64,000 nucleotides of DNA from Archaeoglobales archaeon (GCA_029984855.1 JARQZL010000056.1:1-64000); one strand, 5' to 3'; shown: positions 27,466 to 36,888, counted from the first letter of the stretch. Notes: a model not told the origin generated them from the letters alone. Numbers and translations are program-made.

Positions 27466-27949
27466 GCTCGTATAACTTCGATAAAGAGAAGTATTCAGTG
27501 ATGTTTATCAGTATCTCTCCCCTGTGGATGATGCTGTAGTTTCTAACCAGCAATTTGTCTTCTCCATCAATACCAAAAATCTTTCCAAGTTCTCCCGCTT
27601 TCTCTATTTTCCACCAGTTTATCTCCCTTCTTGCCTCTATTCTGTGCTTTCGCATAATCTTTCCTATTGGCATATCGGCCTTCATCAAATCTTCCCTGAA
27701 CTCTGGCCTTAGCCTTTTGATGGGAGTATAAGATACGGCATGGGCGAGCACATCCCCTGCCCTGAGATTTACAACCCTGTAGTTGATTTTATCACCCTCA
27801 TTTACTTTAAGAAGACCTGCAATTTCTCCGTTCGCTTCAATAACCTTCTGCTCAACGGTCTCCACACTGACTTTCTCTCCCGTGATGGCCTCGAGTATTG
27901 CTGTAATTGATCCATCTGTCGTAGCCAGAATTCTCTGTATTGGAGTCAT
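27458..27949 (-). CDS. Chorismate-pyruvate lyase (DUF98/MJ0807-like)
   Basis: A 163-residue protein of the DUF98 family, shown in methanogens (MJ0807) to release 4-hydroxybenzoate from chorismate for methanopterin synthesis. Family landmarks are TPIQRILATTDGSITAILEAI and VLAHAVSYTPIKRLRPEFREDLM. It fits an organism using tetrahydromethanopterin. The start overlaps the stop of the kinase gene upstream by 4 bases (ATGA), so the two are coupled. The 3' end overlaps pdaD by 8 bases, convergently. Confidence 0.85.
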   Translation of the reverse strand: MTPIQRILATTDGSITAILEAITGEKVSVETVEQKVIEANGEIAGLLKVNEGDKINYRVVNLRAGDVLAHAVSYTPIKRLRPEFREDLMKADMPIGKIMRKHRIEARREINWWKIEKAGELGKIFGIDGEDKLLVRNYSIIHRGEILINITEYFSLSKLYELT

Positions 27950-28899
27950 AGCTCAATCTCCCTCATAGGTTTCCCATCTCTCGTTTCAGGTGTTAGCCAG
28001 TCAACAAAATGCTCAAACGGAATTCCGTGCACTCTAAATGTAACACGCAGGGGGGAGAGAATAACATCCTCATCTGCAAAATTAATGCGCGATATGAGTG
28101 CTGTCTGCTTGTTGAGGTAAACTGTTGTTTCATTCCCCACTCTGTTCTTCAGAAGCTCTGCTCTGGCAGTATCAAGAATTCTCTGCCTTCTCAGCAACTC
28201 TCTTAACTTGCTCAGGTTTTGGGATGCTGCATACAGCTTTTCGCCCTCTATTTTTATGTCAGCGTCTGGAAAAAGATTTTTGACAGCTTTAACAACTCTC
28301 CCTTTATCCTCAGTTGGATGTATTAACGTTTCAATTTCTACCTCAACCTGCTTCGCAAATCTCTGCAGAATATCTCTGACCTTTTCAACAAAATCTTTGA
28401 GATCTGATATATTCTCTATCGTAAAGTCCGCAACTTTTATGGCCTCTCCCATACTCCAGGAAAGCTCCCTCTCATCTCTCTGTTTGAGGTCTTCAATGCT
28501 CGCAACATCATCCTTCCTTTTTCTTTTCAATACCCTCTCAAACCTCAGCTCAATTGGCGAATCTATATGAATCAGAATGAAGTCATCTCCAAACTCCCGC
28601 CTGAAGCATTCTACTTCTGCAATACCTCTTATGCCATCAACGACAACTATTCTGCTTTTGCTGGCAGCATCCCGTATGCGGGGAATGCAACGCTTTGCTA
28701 TTGCATCCATCCCCTCTTTCCGCCTGAGTTCACTCGCTATTTTTCCTGCGTTTTCGTCTGTAAGTTCCAAGCTGCGTCTCCTTACTTCTTCTCTGATGAC
28801 GTCGCCCATCACCACTACTGGAATCCCCATTTCTTCCGCCACCTTTGCAGCGGTGCTCTTACCGCTCAAAGGCAAGCCAACGAATGCTATGATCTTCAT
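27946..28899 (-). CDS. UPF0200-UPF0201 fusion: P-loop nucleotide kinase plus C-terminal domain
   Basis: A 317-residue two-part protein. Residues 1-180 are a P-loop kinase of the dephospho-CoA/adenylate kinase type (Walker A GLPLSGKSTAAK, then a lid with RVLKRKRKDD). Residues 185-317 match the UPF0201 domain (VEIETLIHPTEDKGRVVKAVKNLFPDA and NLSKLRELLRRQRILDTAR). In most archaea these are separate genes. The same fusion is recalled from Archaeoglobus fulgidus, which supports the lineage. The substrate is unproven. It is coupled to the chorismate lyase gene. Confidence 0.9.
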   Translation of the reverse strand: MKIIAFVGLPLSGKSTAAKVAEEMGIPVVVMGDVIREEVRRRSLELTDENAGKIASELRRKEGMDAIAKRCIPRIRDAASKSRIVVVDGIRGIAEVECFRREFGDDFILIHIDSPIELRFERVLKRKRKDDVASIEDLKQRDERELSWSMGEAIKVADFTIENISDLKDFVEKVRDILQRFAKQVEVEIETLIHPTEDKGRVVKAVKNLFPDADIKIEGEKLYAASQNLSKLRELLRRQRILDTARAELLKNRVGNETTVYLNKQTALISRINFADEDVILSPLRVTFRVHGIPFEHFVDWLTPETRDGKPMREIEL

Positions 28900-28973
28900 A
28901 TGATACGTGATCTTCAGATTCTTTTAAAAGCCTTCTAAGCTTTGTAGTTACACAATTGAAATAGAATAGAAGA

Positions 28974-29348
28974 TCACTCTACAAGAACGGCATTAACAAC
29001 GCCGTCCTGATTTGGTCTGTTTGTAACTCTTGCTTTTCCAGCGGAGGTCTCGATTATTGCACCTTTGGTTATAACGTTTCTCCTTGCATAGTGGACATGA
29101 GCTGGATTTTCAGCAACGCTCTTTATCTCCGCTCTGATGACCCCTTTTCCCGGAACGTAGACGTTTGCATACTGTTCTCTGAACATCTTTATCTTGTAAT
29201 CCCCGCCTCTGACTCTAACCTTTTTTATTCTCCTCTCTCCGATCAGTGTTTCTACCTGCTCTCTTCCAAGCTCGTACTTCCTCTTTTTTCTGTAAGGCTT
29301 AAGAAGCTTGCCGGTGTACGAGCGTCTGCTTCTACCCTGCCAGTGCAT
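28974..29348 (-). CDS. rps8e: 30S ribosomal protein S8e
   Basis: A 124-residue basic ribosomal protein starting MHWQGRSRRSYTGKLLKPYRKKR, the hallmark of S8e, and containing NPANVHYAR-like and GAIIETSAGKARVTNRPNQDG blocks. I chose ATG 29348 because it gives the exact family N-terminus and GGAGG lies ten bases before it. ATG 29357 would add MHI. TATTTAAG about 26 bp upstream is the TATA box. Confidence 0.96.
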   Translation of the reverse strand: MHWQGRSRRSYTGKLLKPYRKKRKYELGREQVETLIGERRIKKVRVRGGDYKIKMFREQYANVYVPGKGVIRAEIKSVAENPAHVHYARRNVITKGAIIETSAGKARVTNRPNQDGVVNAVLVE

Positions 29349-29533
29349 GATATGCATGCCTCCATGCTACTTAAATACTTTTTGTCAGCCTGAGACTTTG
29401 CAAGGAAAATGGAATCAGGCAATTTTGTAAGTATTCAAATCCGAAAGATTTTTATTCATTATTAACACTAAAGAAGCATGTTGTATGTAGAGCTATAGCA
29501 CGTCTTCAGAAGAAACTCTGCTGGGGGAAGTAA

Positions 29534-29608
29534 ATGTTAGAAGTGGTGGTAGAAGCTGACAGGAGGAAGATTAACAAATACCTGAGTGAGCTGCCATGTA
29601 TGAAGTAA
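29534..29608 (+). CDS. Possible 24-residue leader peptide upstream of the methyltransferase
   Basis: A short reading frame (MLEVVVEADRRKINKYLSEL and four more residues) with a strong GGGGGAAGTAA just before its ATG. It ends inside the first codons of the methyltransferase gene (overlap 29596-29608), a layout that would allow translational coupling. No conservation evidence is available, so it could be chance. Confidence 0.25.
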   Translation: MLEVVVEADRRKINKYLSELPCMK

Positions 29609-30342
29609 AAGGACACATCCAGAAGTACTGGAATTCAAGAGGAAAAGACTATGACAGATCCCCCGGGCATGTGAGTCTGCCCGAAGTTTGGAGAGAAGTT
29701 CTAGCCAGCACATTCGAGGGAAGGATGCGTATTCTTGACGTTGGAACTGGGACAGGTTTTCTTGCCTTAATTCTCGCTGAGCTGGGCCACGAAGTTGTTG
29801 GAATTGATTTGTCAAGGGGCATGCTTGCAGTTGCAAGGGAGAAAGCGAGAAAAACCGGGATGGATGTCGAGTTCAGGCTTGGAGACGCTGAAAACCTTCC
29901 GTTCAGTGATGCATCGTTCGATGCAGTTATCTGCAGGCACCTGCTCTGGACTCTCCCGAATCCGCAGAAAGCTGTAAAAGAGTGGAGCAGGGTTGTTGGA
30001 GATGCGGGGAAGGTTGTGGCAATAGACGGCAGGTGGTTCGATACATCTGGATTTGTAAAGCTCAAGAGGTTTGTCGGGCGACTGGGAATAGCTCTCTATG
30101 AGAAAAGAAATCCGTGGAAGAACTATCACTACAGAAAAGAGATTAGCAAGATTCTCCCTTTTTATGGTGGCTCGACTCCCGAAAAAATTGTCGAGATGTT
30201 TGGAGAAGCTGGCCTATCAAACATCTCTGTGAGAGATTTGAGCTGGATAAGAGAGATAATGCTGAAAAACCAGCCTTTCGTCTATCGTCTTGCATGGGGT
30301 GGCAGACCGTATTTCATGGTCGAGGGAGTTAAGGTGGTATGA
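29596..30342 (+). CDS. SAM-dependent methyltransferase (UbiE-like class I)
   Basis: A 248-residue class I methyltransferase. SAM motif I is ILDVGTGTGFLALILAE (near residue 43), followed by acidic VVGIDLSRGML and the post-motif DAENLPFSDASFDAVICRHLLWTLPNP typical of the UbiE/COQ5 group. The substrate is unknown; quinone, cofactor or small-molecule methylation are all possible. The gene is preceded by an overlapping short frame with a strong ribosome-binding site. Confidence 0.88.
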   Translation: MYEVKGHIQKYWNSRGKDYDRSPGHVSLPEVWREVLASTFEGRMRILDVGTGTGFLALILAELGHEVVGIDLSRGMLAVAREKARKTGMDVEFRLGDAENLPFSDASFDAVICRHLLWTLPNPQKAVKEWSRVVGDAGKVVAIDGRWFDTSGFVKLKRFVGRLGIALYEKRNPWKNYHYRKEISKILPFYGGSTPEKIVEMFGEAGLSNISVRDLSWIREIMLKNQPFVYRLAWGGRPYFMVEGVKVV

Positions 30343-30449
30343 TTATACAGAGGATACAGAGAATGCAGAGATATAAAGAGAGAAATCCTCCTATGATACT
30401 TCCATAACCAACAAAACGTTTAAGCAGGTTAGCATAAAATTGGAGGGAG

Positions 30450-32426
30450 ATGCTCTTCGAACCGGAAAGGGTTGCGGTCATTGGTGCAACACCGAAAGAG
30501 GGGAAGGTGGGAAATGCCATAATAAAGAACCTGAAAAGCTTTGCTGGAGAGGTTTATGCAGTAAATCCCTCCTACAGTGAGGTCCTTGGCCATCCGTGCT
30601 ATCCCTCCATCATTGAAGCTCCCGACGTTGACCTTGCAGTCGTAGCAATCCCGGCAAAAAGTGTTCTGGAAGTTGTTGAGCAGTGCGGTAAAAAAGGTGT
30701 AAAAAATGTGGTCGTGATATCAGCCGGTTTTAAAGAAGCTGGAAGGGAAGGGGCGAGGCTTGAAGCAAGACTTATTGAGATAAGTAAAAAACACAAAATA
30801 AACCTTGTAGGCCCGAACTGCTTGGGAATAATCAACTGCCACAATGGCCTGAACGCCACGTTCAGCAGCTCAACGCCAAAGCCGGGCAATATAGCGTTCC
30901 TGAGTCAATCCGGGGCATTCATACTTGCCGTGATTGAATACTTCAATGCAAGGAATATAGGATTCAGCAAGATTGTTTCTCTTGGTAACAAGGCAGTTCT
31001 CGACGAATCAGATTTCATGGAAATGCTTGCCAATGACAGGCATACAGACGTGATCATGCTCTATCTTGAGGGCATTGAGAACGGAAGAAAGTTCATGGAA
31101 GTTGCAGAGAAGCTCAGTAAAATAAAGCCAGTCATCGCACTGAAAAGCGGGAAGACGGATGCGGGTGCGAGGGCGGCGAGCAGCCATACGGGAAGTATCG
31201 CCGGGAGCTATGAAGCGTGCATGGCAGCGTTTCGCCAGTCTGGAATAATAAATGCGGAATCTTCCGAAGAACTCTTCGATTTTGCCAAGCTTTTATCAAA
31301 ATTCAGAGATGTTAGAGGAGGTGTGGCGGTGATAACGAATTCCGGTGGGCCGGGCGTTATGGCGGCAGATGCAGCTGAAAATGCGAAGCTCAGACTTGCA
31401 TCGTTCTCAAAAGAGACGGTAAATTGTCTCAAATCAATTCTGCCTCCGGAAGCGAGCCTTTACAATCCAATTGACGTCTTAGGGGATGCGGATGCGGAGA
31501 GGTTTGTTAAAGCAGTGGAATGTGTTGCAGCGGATAACAGTGTAGGAAGCATAATCGCCATTCTCACCCCTACAGCCAGTATTGACTTCGAAAAAGTATC
31601 GGTTTCTATGGAAAAGCCGGTTGTTACGTGCTTTATGGGCTGGAATAAAAGCGACTTCTTTGATCCGGTGAGAGCCGTTAAGTCCCTTTCCGCACTCTAC
31701 AGGTATACCGGAATAAAGAGGAGAAAAGAGAAGAAGGTAAAAACATACAAATTTGACAGGGAAGCAGTAAGGAAAGCGATAGATGAGAAAAGACCTTTCG
31801 AAATTCTGAAGGAATGTGGCATTCCGATTCCACGCTATGGCATTACCAGAACAGCTAATGAGGCCGTTGCTGTTGCAGATTCAGTAGGTTATCCCGTCGT
31901 CATGAAGGTTTTATCACCAGAGATAGTTCACAAGACAGACGTTGGATGTGTGAAGCTGGATGTGGAAAGGGAAGACGTCAGAAAGGCGTTTCTGGAAATT
32001 GTAACAAGGGCTGAAATGCTTGGAAATGTGAGAATAGACGGAGTTCTAATTCAGCAGATGATAAAAGGTGGCAGGGAGGTCATAGTAGGAATGAAGAGGG
32101 ATCCTAGCTTCGGCCCTTTGCTGATGTTTGGCCTCGGTGGCATATATGTGGAGGTTTTCAGGGACGTTACCTTCAGAATAGCTCCAATCAGCGAAAACGA
32201 TGCATATGAGATGATAAGAGAGGTGAAATCCTACAGACTGCTGAGAGGAGTTAGAGGTGAGAAACCATGCAGCGTTGATGCGATAGCTGATGTTATACTA
32301 AGAATATCTCAGTTGAGTCTTGAATTTCCGGAGATCCAGGAAATGGAGATCAATCCTTTAAAAGTTTTTGAAGATAGATGCTATGCCCTTGATTTCAGGA
32401 TCATCAAAAGAGGTGGTAAAGGATGA
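30450..32426 (+). CDS. acd: ADP-forming acyl-CoA synthetase, fused alpha-beta subunits
   Basis: A 658-residue fusion. Residues 1-430 are the alpha part (CoA-binding Rossmann domain MLFEPERVAVIGATPKEGKVG, then succinyl-CoA-ligase-like domains). The phosphohistidine region is SSHTGSIAGS near 245. Residues 440-658 are the ATP-grasp beta part (YPVVMKVLSPEIVHKTDVGCVKLDV). It makes ATP from acetyl- or other acyl-CoA plus ADP and phosphate, a main energy step in peptide-fermenting archaea. GGAGGGAG precedes the ATG. The stop overlaps the next gene (ATGA). Confidence 0.94.
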   Translation: MLFEPERVAVIGATPKEGKVGNAIIKNLKSFAGEVYAVNPSYSEVLGHPCYPSIIEAPDVDLAVVAIPAKSVLEVVEQCGKKGVKNVVVISAGFKEAGREGARLEARLIEISKKHKINLVGPNCLGIINCHNGLNATFSSSTPKPGNIAFLSQSGAFILAVIEYFNARNIGFSKIVSLGNKAVLDESDFMEMLANDRHTDVIMLYLEGIENGRKFMEVAEKLSKIKPVIALKSGKTDAGARAASSHTGSIAGSYEACMAAFRQSGIINAESSEELFDFAKLLSKFRDVRGGVAVITNSGGPGVMAADAAENAKLRLASFSKETVNCLKSILPPEASLYNPIDVLGDADAERFVKAVECVAADNSVGSIIAILTPTASIDFEKVSVSMEKPVVTCFMGWNKSDFFDPVRAVKSLSALYRYTGIKRRKEKKVKTYKFDREAVRKAIDEKRPFEILKECGIPIPRYGITRTANEAVAVADSVGYPVVMKVLSPEIVHKTDVGCVKLDVEREDVRKAFLEIVTRAEMLGNVRIDGVLIQQMIKGGREVIVGMKRDPSFGPLLMFGLGGIYVEVFRDVTFRIAPISENDAYEMIREVKSYRLLRGVRGEKPCSVDAIADVILRISQLSLEFPEIQEMEINPLKVFEDRCYALDFRIIKRGGKG

Positions 32427-33439
32427 AAAACCTTCTTGTTTCCTCTCTTGAGGAGTATTCGGGAAAGAGCGGGATAATCATAGCCCTCGGTCTCATAATG
32501 AGGGAGGGGGGATATAAAGTCGGCTATTTCAAGCCGTTTACTGTGGAAGGTGATGCTGACGGCGAAATTGTAACTAAGATACTTGGTATAGATTACAGTA
32601 ATGATGTATGTCCGGTGAGAGCTGCCAGTTACATGGACTTCATGCTTTCTGCGAAGAAAGGAGATGTGAGGAAGAAAGTTATGAAGTCCTTTGGTAGAAT
32701 CTCAGAAGGCAAGGACGTCGTTCTCGTTGAAGGCTCTATGGGTTTCTTTGCTGGAGAAGCTGTCGGCGTCAGTGATGCAGAAACAGCAAAAATGCTTTCG
32801 TCGAGAGTTCTCATGGTTGCAAGGTATGACAGCGACTTTACAGTTGACAGATTGCTTTCTGCAAGAAGAATTATGGGGGAAATGATGACTGTATTCAACC
32901 AGATCAGCGGATACAAGCGGGCTTACCTGAAAAGCATTGCATCAGCTATTCTCGAGCCGGAAGGTGTTGCTCTTGTGGGAATGATTCCAAAGGATGCAAT
33001 GCTTGCGGGCATGGAGATTGAAGAGGTCAGAAAGGTGCTGAATGGAGAATACATTGTTGAGCCTGAGGATGAGACAATAATAGAGCAGTACCTCATCGGT
33101 GCGATGTCACCACACTCTGCTGTTTCTTACTTCAGAAATGCAAGAAATGCTGCAGTTATTACAGGAGGCGACAGGGCAGACCTCCATACGGTTGCAATGG
33201 AGTCCGGCATAAAGTGTCTCATCCTGACGGGAAACCTCGAACCTCCCGCACCGGTTGTTGGACTGGCAGAGAACAGAGGAATACCGATAATCCTCGTTAA
33301 GGATGATACACTCACGACTTCAGAAAAACTCGGAAAGGCATTTGGAAGGGTAAGAATCAAGGGAAAGAAAAAAATAGAGCGCTTTAAAGAGCTTGTCGAG
33401 AACTACGTTGACATCGATGCCATCGTTCGCAATCTTTAA
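32423..33439 (+). CDS. BioD-like P-loop plus DRTGG-domain protein
   Basis: A 338-residue protein. The first half is a dethiobiotin-synthetase-like P-loop domain (MKNLLVSSLEEYSGKSGIII) with glycine-poor Walker A. The second half is a DRTGG domain (AVITGGDRADLHTVAMESGIKCLILTGNLEPP). The same architecture lies at the N-terminus of long phosphotransacetylases, where it is regulatory. Coupling by ATGA to the acyl-CoA synthetase gene suggests it modulates that acyl-CoA/ATP step (inference). Confidence 0.85.
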   Translation: MKNLLVSSLEEYSGKSGIIIALGLIMREGGYKVGYFKPFTVEGDADGEIVTKILGIDYSNDVCPVRAASYMDFMLSAKKGDVRKKVMKSFGRISEGKDVVLVEGSMGFFAGEAVGVSDAETAKMLSSRVLMVARYDSDFTVDRLLSARRIMGEMMTVFNQISGYKRAYLKSIASAILEPEGVALVGMIPKDAMLAGMEIEEVRKVLNGEYIVEPEDETIIEQYLIGAMSPHSAVSYFRNARNAAVITGGDRADLHTVAMESGIKCLILTGNLEPPAPVVGLAENRGIPIILVKDDTLTTSEKLGKAFGRVRIKGKKKIERFKELVENYVDIDAIVRNL

Positions 33440-33495
33440 TCTTTTTACTCCATTCCTGCTTTAGTTCCTGCTCTGGTTCCCGTTTTCATTTCTTG

Positions 33496-34902
33496 CTAAC
33501 CCCTGCTGCCTGTCTTCCTGAGTATGCTCTCGGCAGAAATCAGGCCGGTAACGGCAGCACCTACTATTCCTCTGCTTATTCCCGCACCATCACCTATTGC
33601 GTAAACGTCTTTAACGCTCGTCTCCATCTCCGAACTCACTTCGAGCTTTAGCGAGTAAAACTTGATTTCTGGAGCGTATAGAAGCGTTGATCCATCTGCA
33701 ACTCCGGGGATGACCCTATCGAGTTGCTCGAGAGCATCGATGACATCATCAATTACTCTCCCAGGGTATGCAAGACTTATATCGCCGGGAATTGCAGTCT
33801 TTAGAGTCGGTTGAACAAGCCTGTTGTTCTTTATTCTATTCTCAGTGCTCCTCCTTCCAAGCCTGAGGTCTTTCAGCCTCTGCACTATCGGATTCCCTCC
33901 ACCAAGCTTCGTTGTAATCTTTGCCAAATCCCTTCCCCATTCGTTTGGATATTCAAAGGGTTCGGTGAAGCGGTAGTGGCCGAGCAGTGCAAAGTTCGAA
34001 TTCCTCGTCTTCTCCTTCGCCTTGCTGTGCCCGTTAACCAGGCAGAAATCTCCGTAATCTTCTCTTATAACCCACCCCCGCGGGCAGGTGCAGAAAGTCC
34101 TGACATAGTCGTCATGCTTCTTAGTGTTAACCCTCAACTTTGGATCGTAGATTATAGAGGTTATCTCTTCCATAATTGAGGCTGCCACCTCAACACGGAC
34201 GCCGACATCAATGGCCTTTGGTTTGTTGCTTGTTGCGAGGCCATACATCTCGGTCCACTTCTCAAGCCAGGCTGATCCTCCTCTGCCAACCCCTATAATC
34301 AGATAATCGTAGCTGTACTTTTTCCCGTCCTTTGTTACGATTTTCTTCTCTTCAGGATTTATATCCACAACTGTTGTATTGGTGTATATCTCCACACCGC
34401 ATTCTGTGAGATAGTCTTTGATGCACTTGATTACTCTTGGCAGCTCATCGCTTCCAACGTGTCTTTGTTTCAGCGGGACGAATTCTATTCCTGCTGCATT
34501 TGCTCTCCTGAGCAACTCTTCAAGCCTTCCGTTATCCACACCATATACTTCATCCGGAACTCCATGTTCGAGGAATATCCTGTCCACTTCATCCATCTTT
34601 TCAAGTAAATAATCCTCATCAACGAGCCCGAGGAAATCTCCACCAACTGTATAGCTTGATGGATATTCTGGCTTGACGAAGTTGAGCTTTCCATCAGATA
34701 GTCCTCCAGCACCACCCACTCCGGAGGTTATGTTACACGGTGTACATTTAAGGCAGTAGCTCTCCGCTAAATCGCTCGGACACTTTCGCTTGTCGATATC
34801 TCTTCCCATTTCAAAAATGGCAACCTTCAGCTTTCCTGCAAGCTTGTAAGCTGCGAAAAGCCCACCTGGCCCTGCTCCGATTATTATCACGTCATATTTC
34901 AT
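33496..34902 (-). CDS. FAD-dependent dehydrogenase (COG2509 type)
   Basis: A 468-residue flavoprotein. The N-terminal FAD motif is DVIIIGAGPGGLFAAYKLAG and the C-terminal FAD contact is DVYAIGDGAGISRGIVGAA. Cysteines near residues 39-56 (KCPSDLAESYCLKCTPCNI) are conserved in COG2509 and could hold a metal or redox centre. The electron acceptor and substrate are unknown. The convergent DRTGG gene ends 56 bp away. An intergenic region of 205 bp separates it from the divergent radical SAM gene. Confidence 0.82.
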   Translation of the reverse strand: MKYDVIIIGAGPGGLFAAYKLAGKLKVAIFEMGRDIDKRKCPSDLAESYCLKCTPCNITSGVGGAGGLSDGKLNFVKPEYPSSYTVGGDFLGLVDEDYLLEKMDEVDRIFLEHGVPDEVYGVDNGRLEELLRRANAAGIEFVPLKQRHVGSDELPRVIKCIKDYLTECGVEIYTNTTVVDINPEEKKIVTKDGKKYSYDYLIIGVGRGGSAWLEKWTEMYGLATSNKPKAIDVGVRVEVAASIMEEITSIIYDPKLRVNTKKHDDYVRTFCTCPRGWVIREDYGDFCLVNGHSKAKEKTRNSNFALLGHYRFTEPFEYPNEWGRDLAKITTKLGGGNPIVQRLKDLRLGRRSTENRIKNNRLVQPTLKTAIPGDISLAYPGRVIDDVIDALEQLDRVIPGVADGSTLLYAPEIKFYSLKLEVSSEMETSVKDVYAIGDGAGISRGIVGAAVTGLISAESILRKTGSRG

Positions 34903-35107
34903 ACATTTGTGGACTGCTCTGGATAAGTCTATTTATTATTTTCCATTGGCATTCTTGAGTTTTTGAAGTTGGTTTTGAAAACCCAAAACGTTGCTGTGGT
35001 GGAATGAGCAGATGTAATGAGCAGATGTTATGTTCCTCTATGATATCAATATGTGCTTGCATGTCTGCACTCGCATGCTATTTAAAGTTGCAGTCTAAGA
35101 TCATGGT
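34903..35107. promoter_or_regulatory. Divergent intergenic region with a 13-bp tandem repeat
   Basis: This 205-bp gap holds a perfect tandem repeat of AATGAGCAGATGT at about 35003-35028 and a TATA box CTATTTAAAG at 35078-35087. The TATA centre is about 25 bp before the GTG at 35108, so the radical SAM message is probably leaderless. Nothing gene-like was seen. Confidence 0.45.
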
Positions 35108-36130
35108 GTGAGATGCAAAATCTGCAATCGCGAAACACATACAGGGGCAATTCCTGTATGCTCCAAATGTGCAAAAAAAGAAGTATCGCTGGAGTATGTT
35201 GAATCACTGCATGCAGGAGTCGAAAAAATTGAGAAAGAAGCAGAAATAAAATGTGATTTATGTTCAAACAAATGTGGGCTTGAGGAAGGTGATGTAGGAC
35301 TTTGCGGATTGAGAAGTGTAAAAAATGGTAAAATGTTCTCACTTACAAGCTCAGAAAAGGCAATTCTGCATGCCTACGAAGATCCCCTACCGACAAACTG
35401 CTGCAACGCCTGGTTTTGCAGGGCAAGCGAGCTTAGAGGCACAAATCTTGCGGTCTTCTTTTACGGATGCAATTTCGACTGTTTGTTCTGTCAAAACTGG
35501 CAGCACAAGAATGTGGGGCTGGGTAAAGCTGTCACGCTCGATGAAATGATTGCAAAGGCGATGGTGGAAAGAGTCAAATGCATTTGCCACTTTGGCGGTT
35601 CACCAGAACCCCAGCTACCATTTGCAATAAAATTCAGTAAAGAGGTGCTGAAAAGGAGAGAAGTGATGATATGCTGGGAGTGGAATGGGGCTGGAAAGAG
35701 ACTTGCTTTAAAAGCTGCTGAAATAAGTCACAAAAGCAAGGGAACTGTTAAATTCGATCTAAAAGCATGGAACGACAACCTCCACAGAATTCTGACCGGG
35801 AGGAGCAACAAACAAACTCTGAGAAATTTTGAGATGATATGGGAGAGGTATCCGGATGTTGTTTCGGCTACAACCCTTCTTGTACCCTACTATGTGGATG
35901 AGAAGGAAATTGAAGGCATAGCAACCTTTCTATCTTCACTTGACGACTCGATTCCATACAGCCTCCTCGTCTTTCATCCAGATTACAGACTTGCTGATAT
36001 GCCCATAACTCCCAGAGAGCAGGTTTTGAAGTGCTACAATGTGGCAAAAAGGCACTTAAAGAGGGTAAATATCGGAAACCTACACCTTCTTGGCGGAGAC
36101 TCCACCTTCTTCCGTAAAAGACGTTCATAG
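35108..36130 (+). CDS. Radical SAM protein, PflA-like (COG1180 group)
   Basis: A 340-residue radical SAM enzyme. CNFDCLFC near residue 125 is the CX3CX2C cluster site. Two extra cysteine sets lie before it (CKICNRE...CSKCAKK at 3-21 and CDLCSNKCGLEEGDVGLCGL near 50-68), consistent with zinc or auxiliary iron-sulfur sites. It belongs to the family resembling pyruvate formate-lyase activases, whose archaeal targets are mostly unknown. The start is GTG at 35108, since the nearby ATG at 35103 runs into a stop. Confidence 0.85.
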   Translation: MRCKICNRETHTGAIPVCSKCAKKEVSLEYVESLHAGVEKIEKEAEIKCDLCSNKCGLEEGDVGLCGLRSVKNGKMFSLTSSEKAILHAYEDPLPTNCCNAWFCRASELRGTNLAVFFYGCNFDCLFCQNWQHKNVGLGKAVTLDEMIAKAMVERVKCICHFGGSPEPQLPFAIKFSKEVLKRREVMICWEWNGAGKRLALKAAEISHKSKGTVKFDLKAWNDNLHRILTGRSNKQTLRNFEMIWERYPDVVSATTLLVPYYVDEKEIEGIATFLSSLDDSIPYSLLVFHPDYRLADMPITPREQVLKCYNVAKRHLKRVNIGNLHLLGGDSTFFRKRRS

Positions 36131-36183
36131 GTTTTTGCTAACCTTTAAAAATCCCTCCTGTGCAGCCAATTTAGCTCTTGAAT

Positions 36184-36888
36184 TTACACACCAACCTTTT
36201 GAAGCAACATATGAGCTTTGTTATTAAGATGGAAAACTCCGGATTTGGCATTCACCACCCCTGCTGCTCCCAGACTGTTGAGGTGGTGGTGTACGGTCTT
36301 CAAATTCAGATTTAAGACATTAGCAATCTGCCTTGCACTCATGCCTCCGTTTTGGGCAATCAGCTCCATTATCTTTCTCCTCGCCTCAGACCTCAACGCA
36401 GCGAGCATGCCCAGTTCCTGCTCGGAAAAGTAATCCTTTGGGAACAGCAACCGCTCTCTTCCCCTCATCGAAATCATCAACCCCTCATTTTCGAGAACAT
36501 CGAGATGGTAGCGCAGAGTGCTCCTGTTGATACCTGTTAGCTCTTCAAGGTCTTTGATGCTTATTCCTGGCCTTTCCACTATTGCATCCATGATTCTACG
36601 TCTCTTCCTGTTTTCCAGTACAGACTTTATCCTCGTCAGGAGAATGGGAAGGAACTTCCAGAGGCCGAGTGTTGTAAGGCAGAGCGTTACGATGTGGTGG
36701 ATTTTTATCCAGAGTGGTAGCTCCCAGAACGATATTTTTACCTCGTCTGCAACATCGTTTTTCAGTATTTCTTCGAGTTCTTTATCACTCACGTTAGCCG
36801 GGGTTATTGTGGCTGCTGATGTTAAATTGACAAATAGAAATAATAAAAATAAAATACTAAAAATGCTGAAAATGACCTTTGCCCTCAT
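36184..36888 (-). CDS. Membrane-anchored double winged-helix regulator
   Basis: A 234-residue protein. A hydrophobic N-terminus (about 3-25, signal or anchor) is followed by a short extracytoplasmic stretch. A second transmembrane helix (about 63-85) leads into two cytoplasmic winged-helix domains (MDAIVERPGISIKDLEELTG... and MELIAQNGGMSARQIANVLN...). This topology suits a one-component sensor that links an outside signal to promoter control. The ATG at 36888 overlaps the stop of the secreted-protein gene (ATGA), so the two are coupled. It is the natural candidate to bind the nearby triplicated promoter element. Confidence 0.85.
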   Translation of the reverse strand: MRAKVIFSIFSILFLLFLFVNLTSAATITPANVSDKELEEILKNDVADEVKISFWELPLWIKIHHIVTLCLTTLGLWKFLPILLTRIKSVLENRKRRRIMDAIVERPGISIKDLEELTGINRSTLRYHLDVLENEGLMISMRGRERLLFPKDYFSEQELGMLAALRSEARRKIMELIAQNGGMSARQIANVLNLNLKTVHHHLNSLGAAGVVNAKSGVFHLNNKAHMLLQKVGV

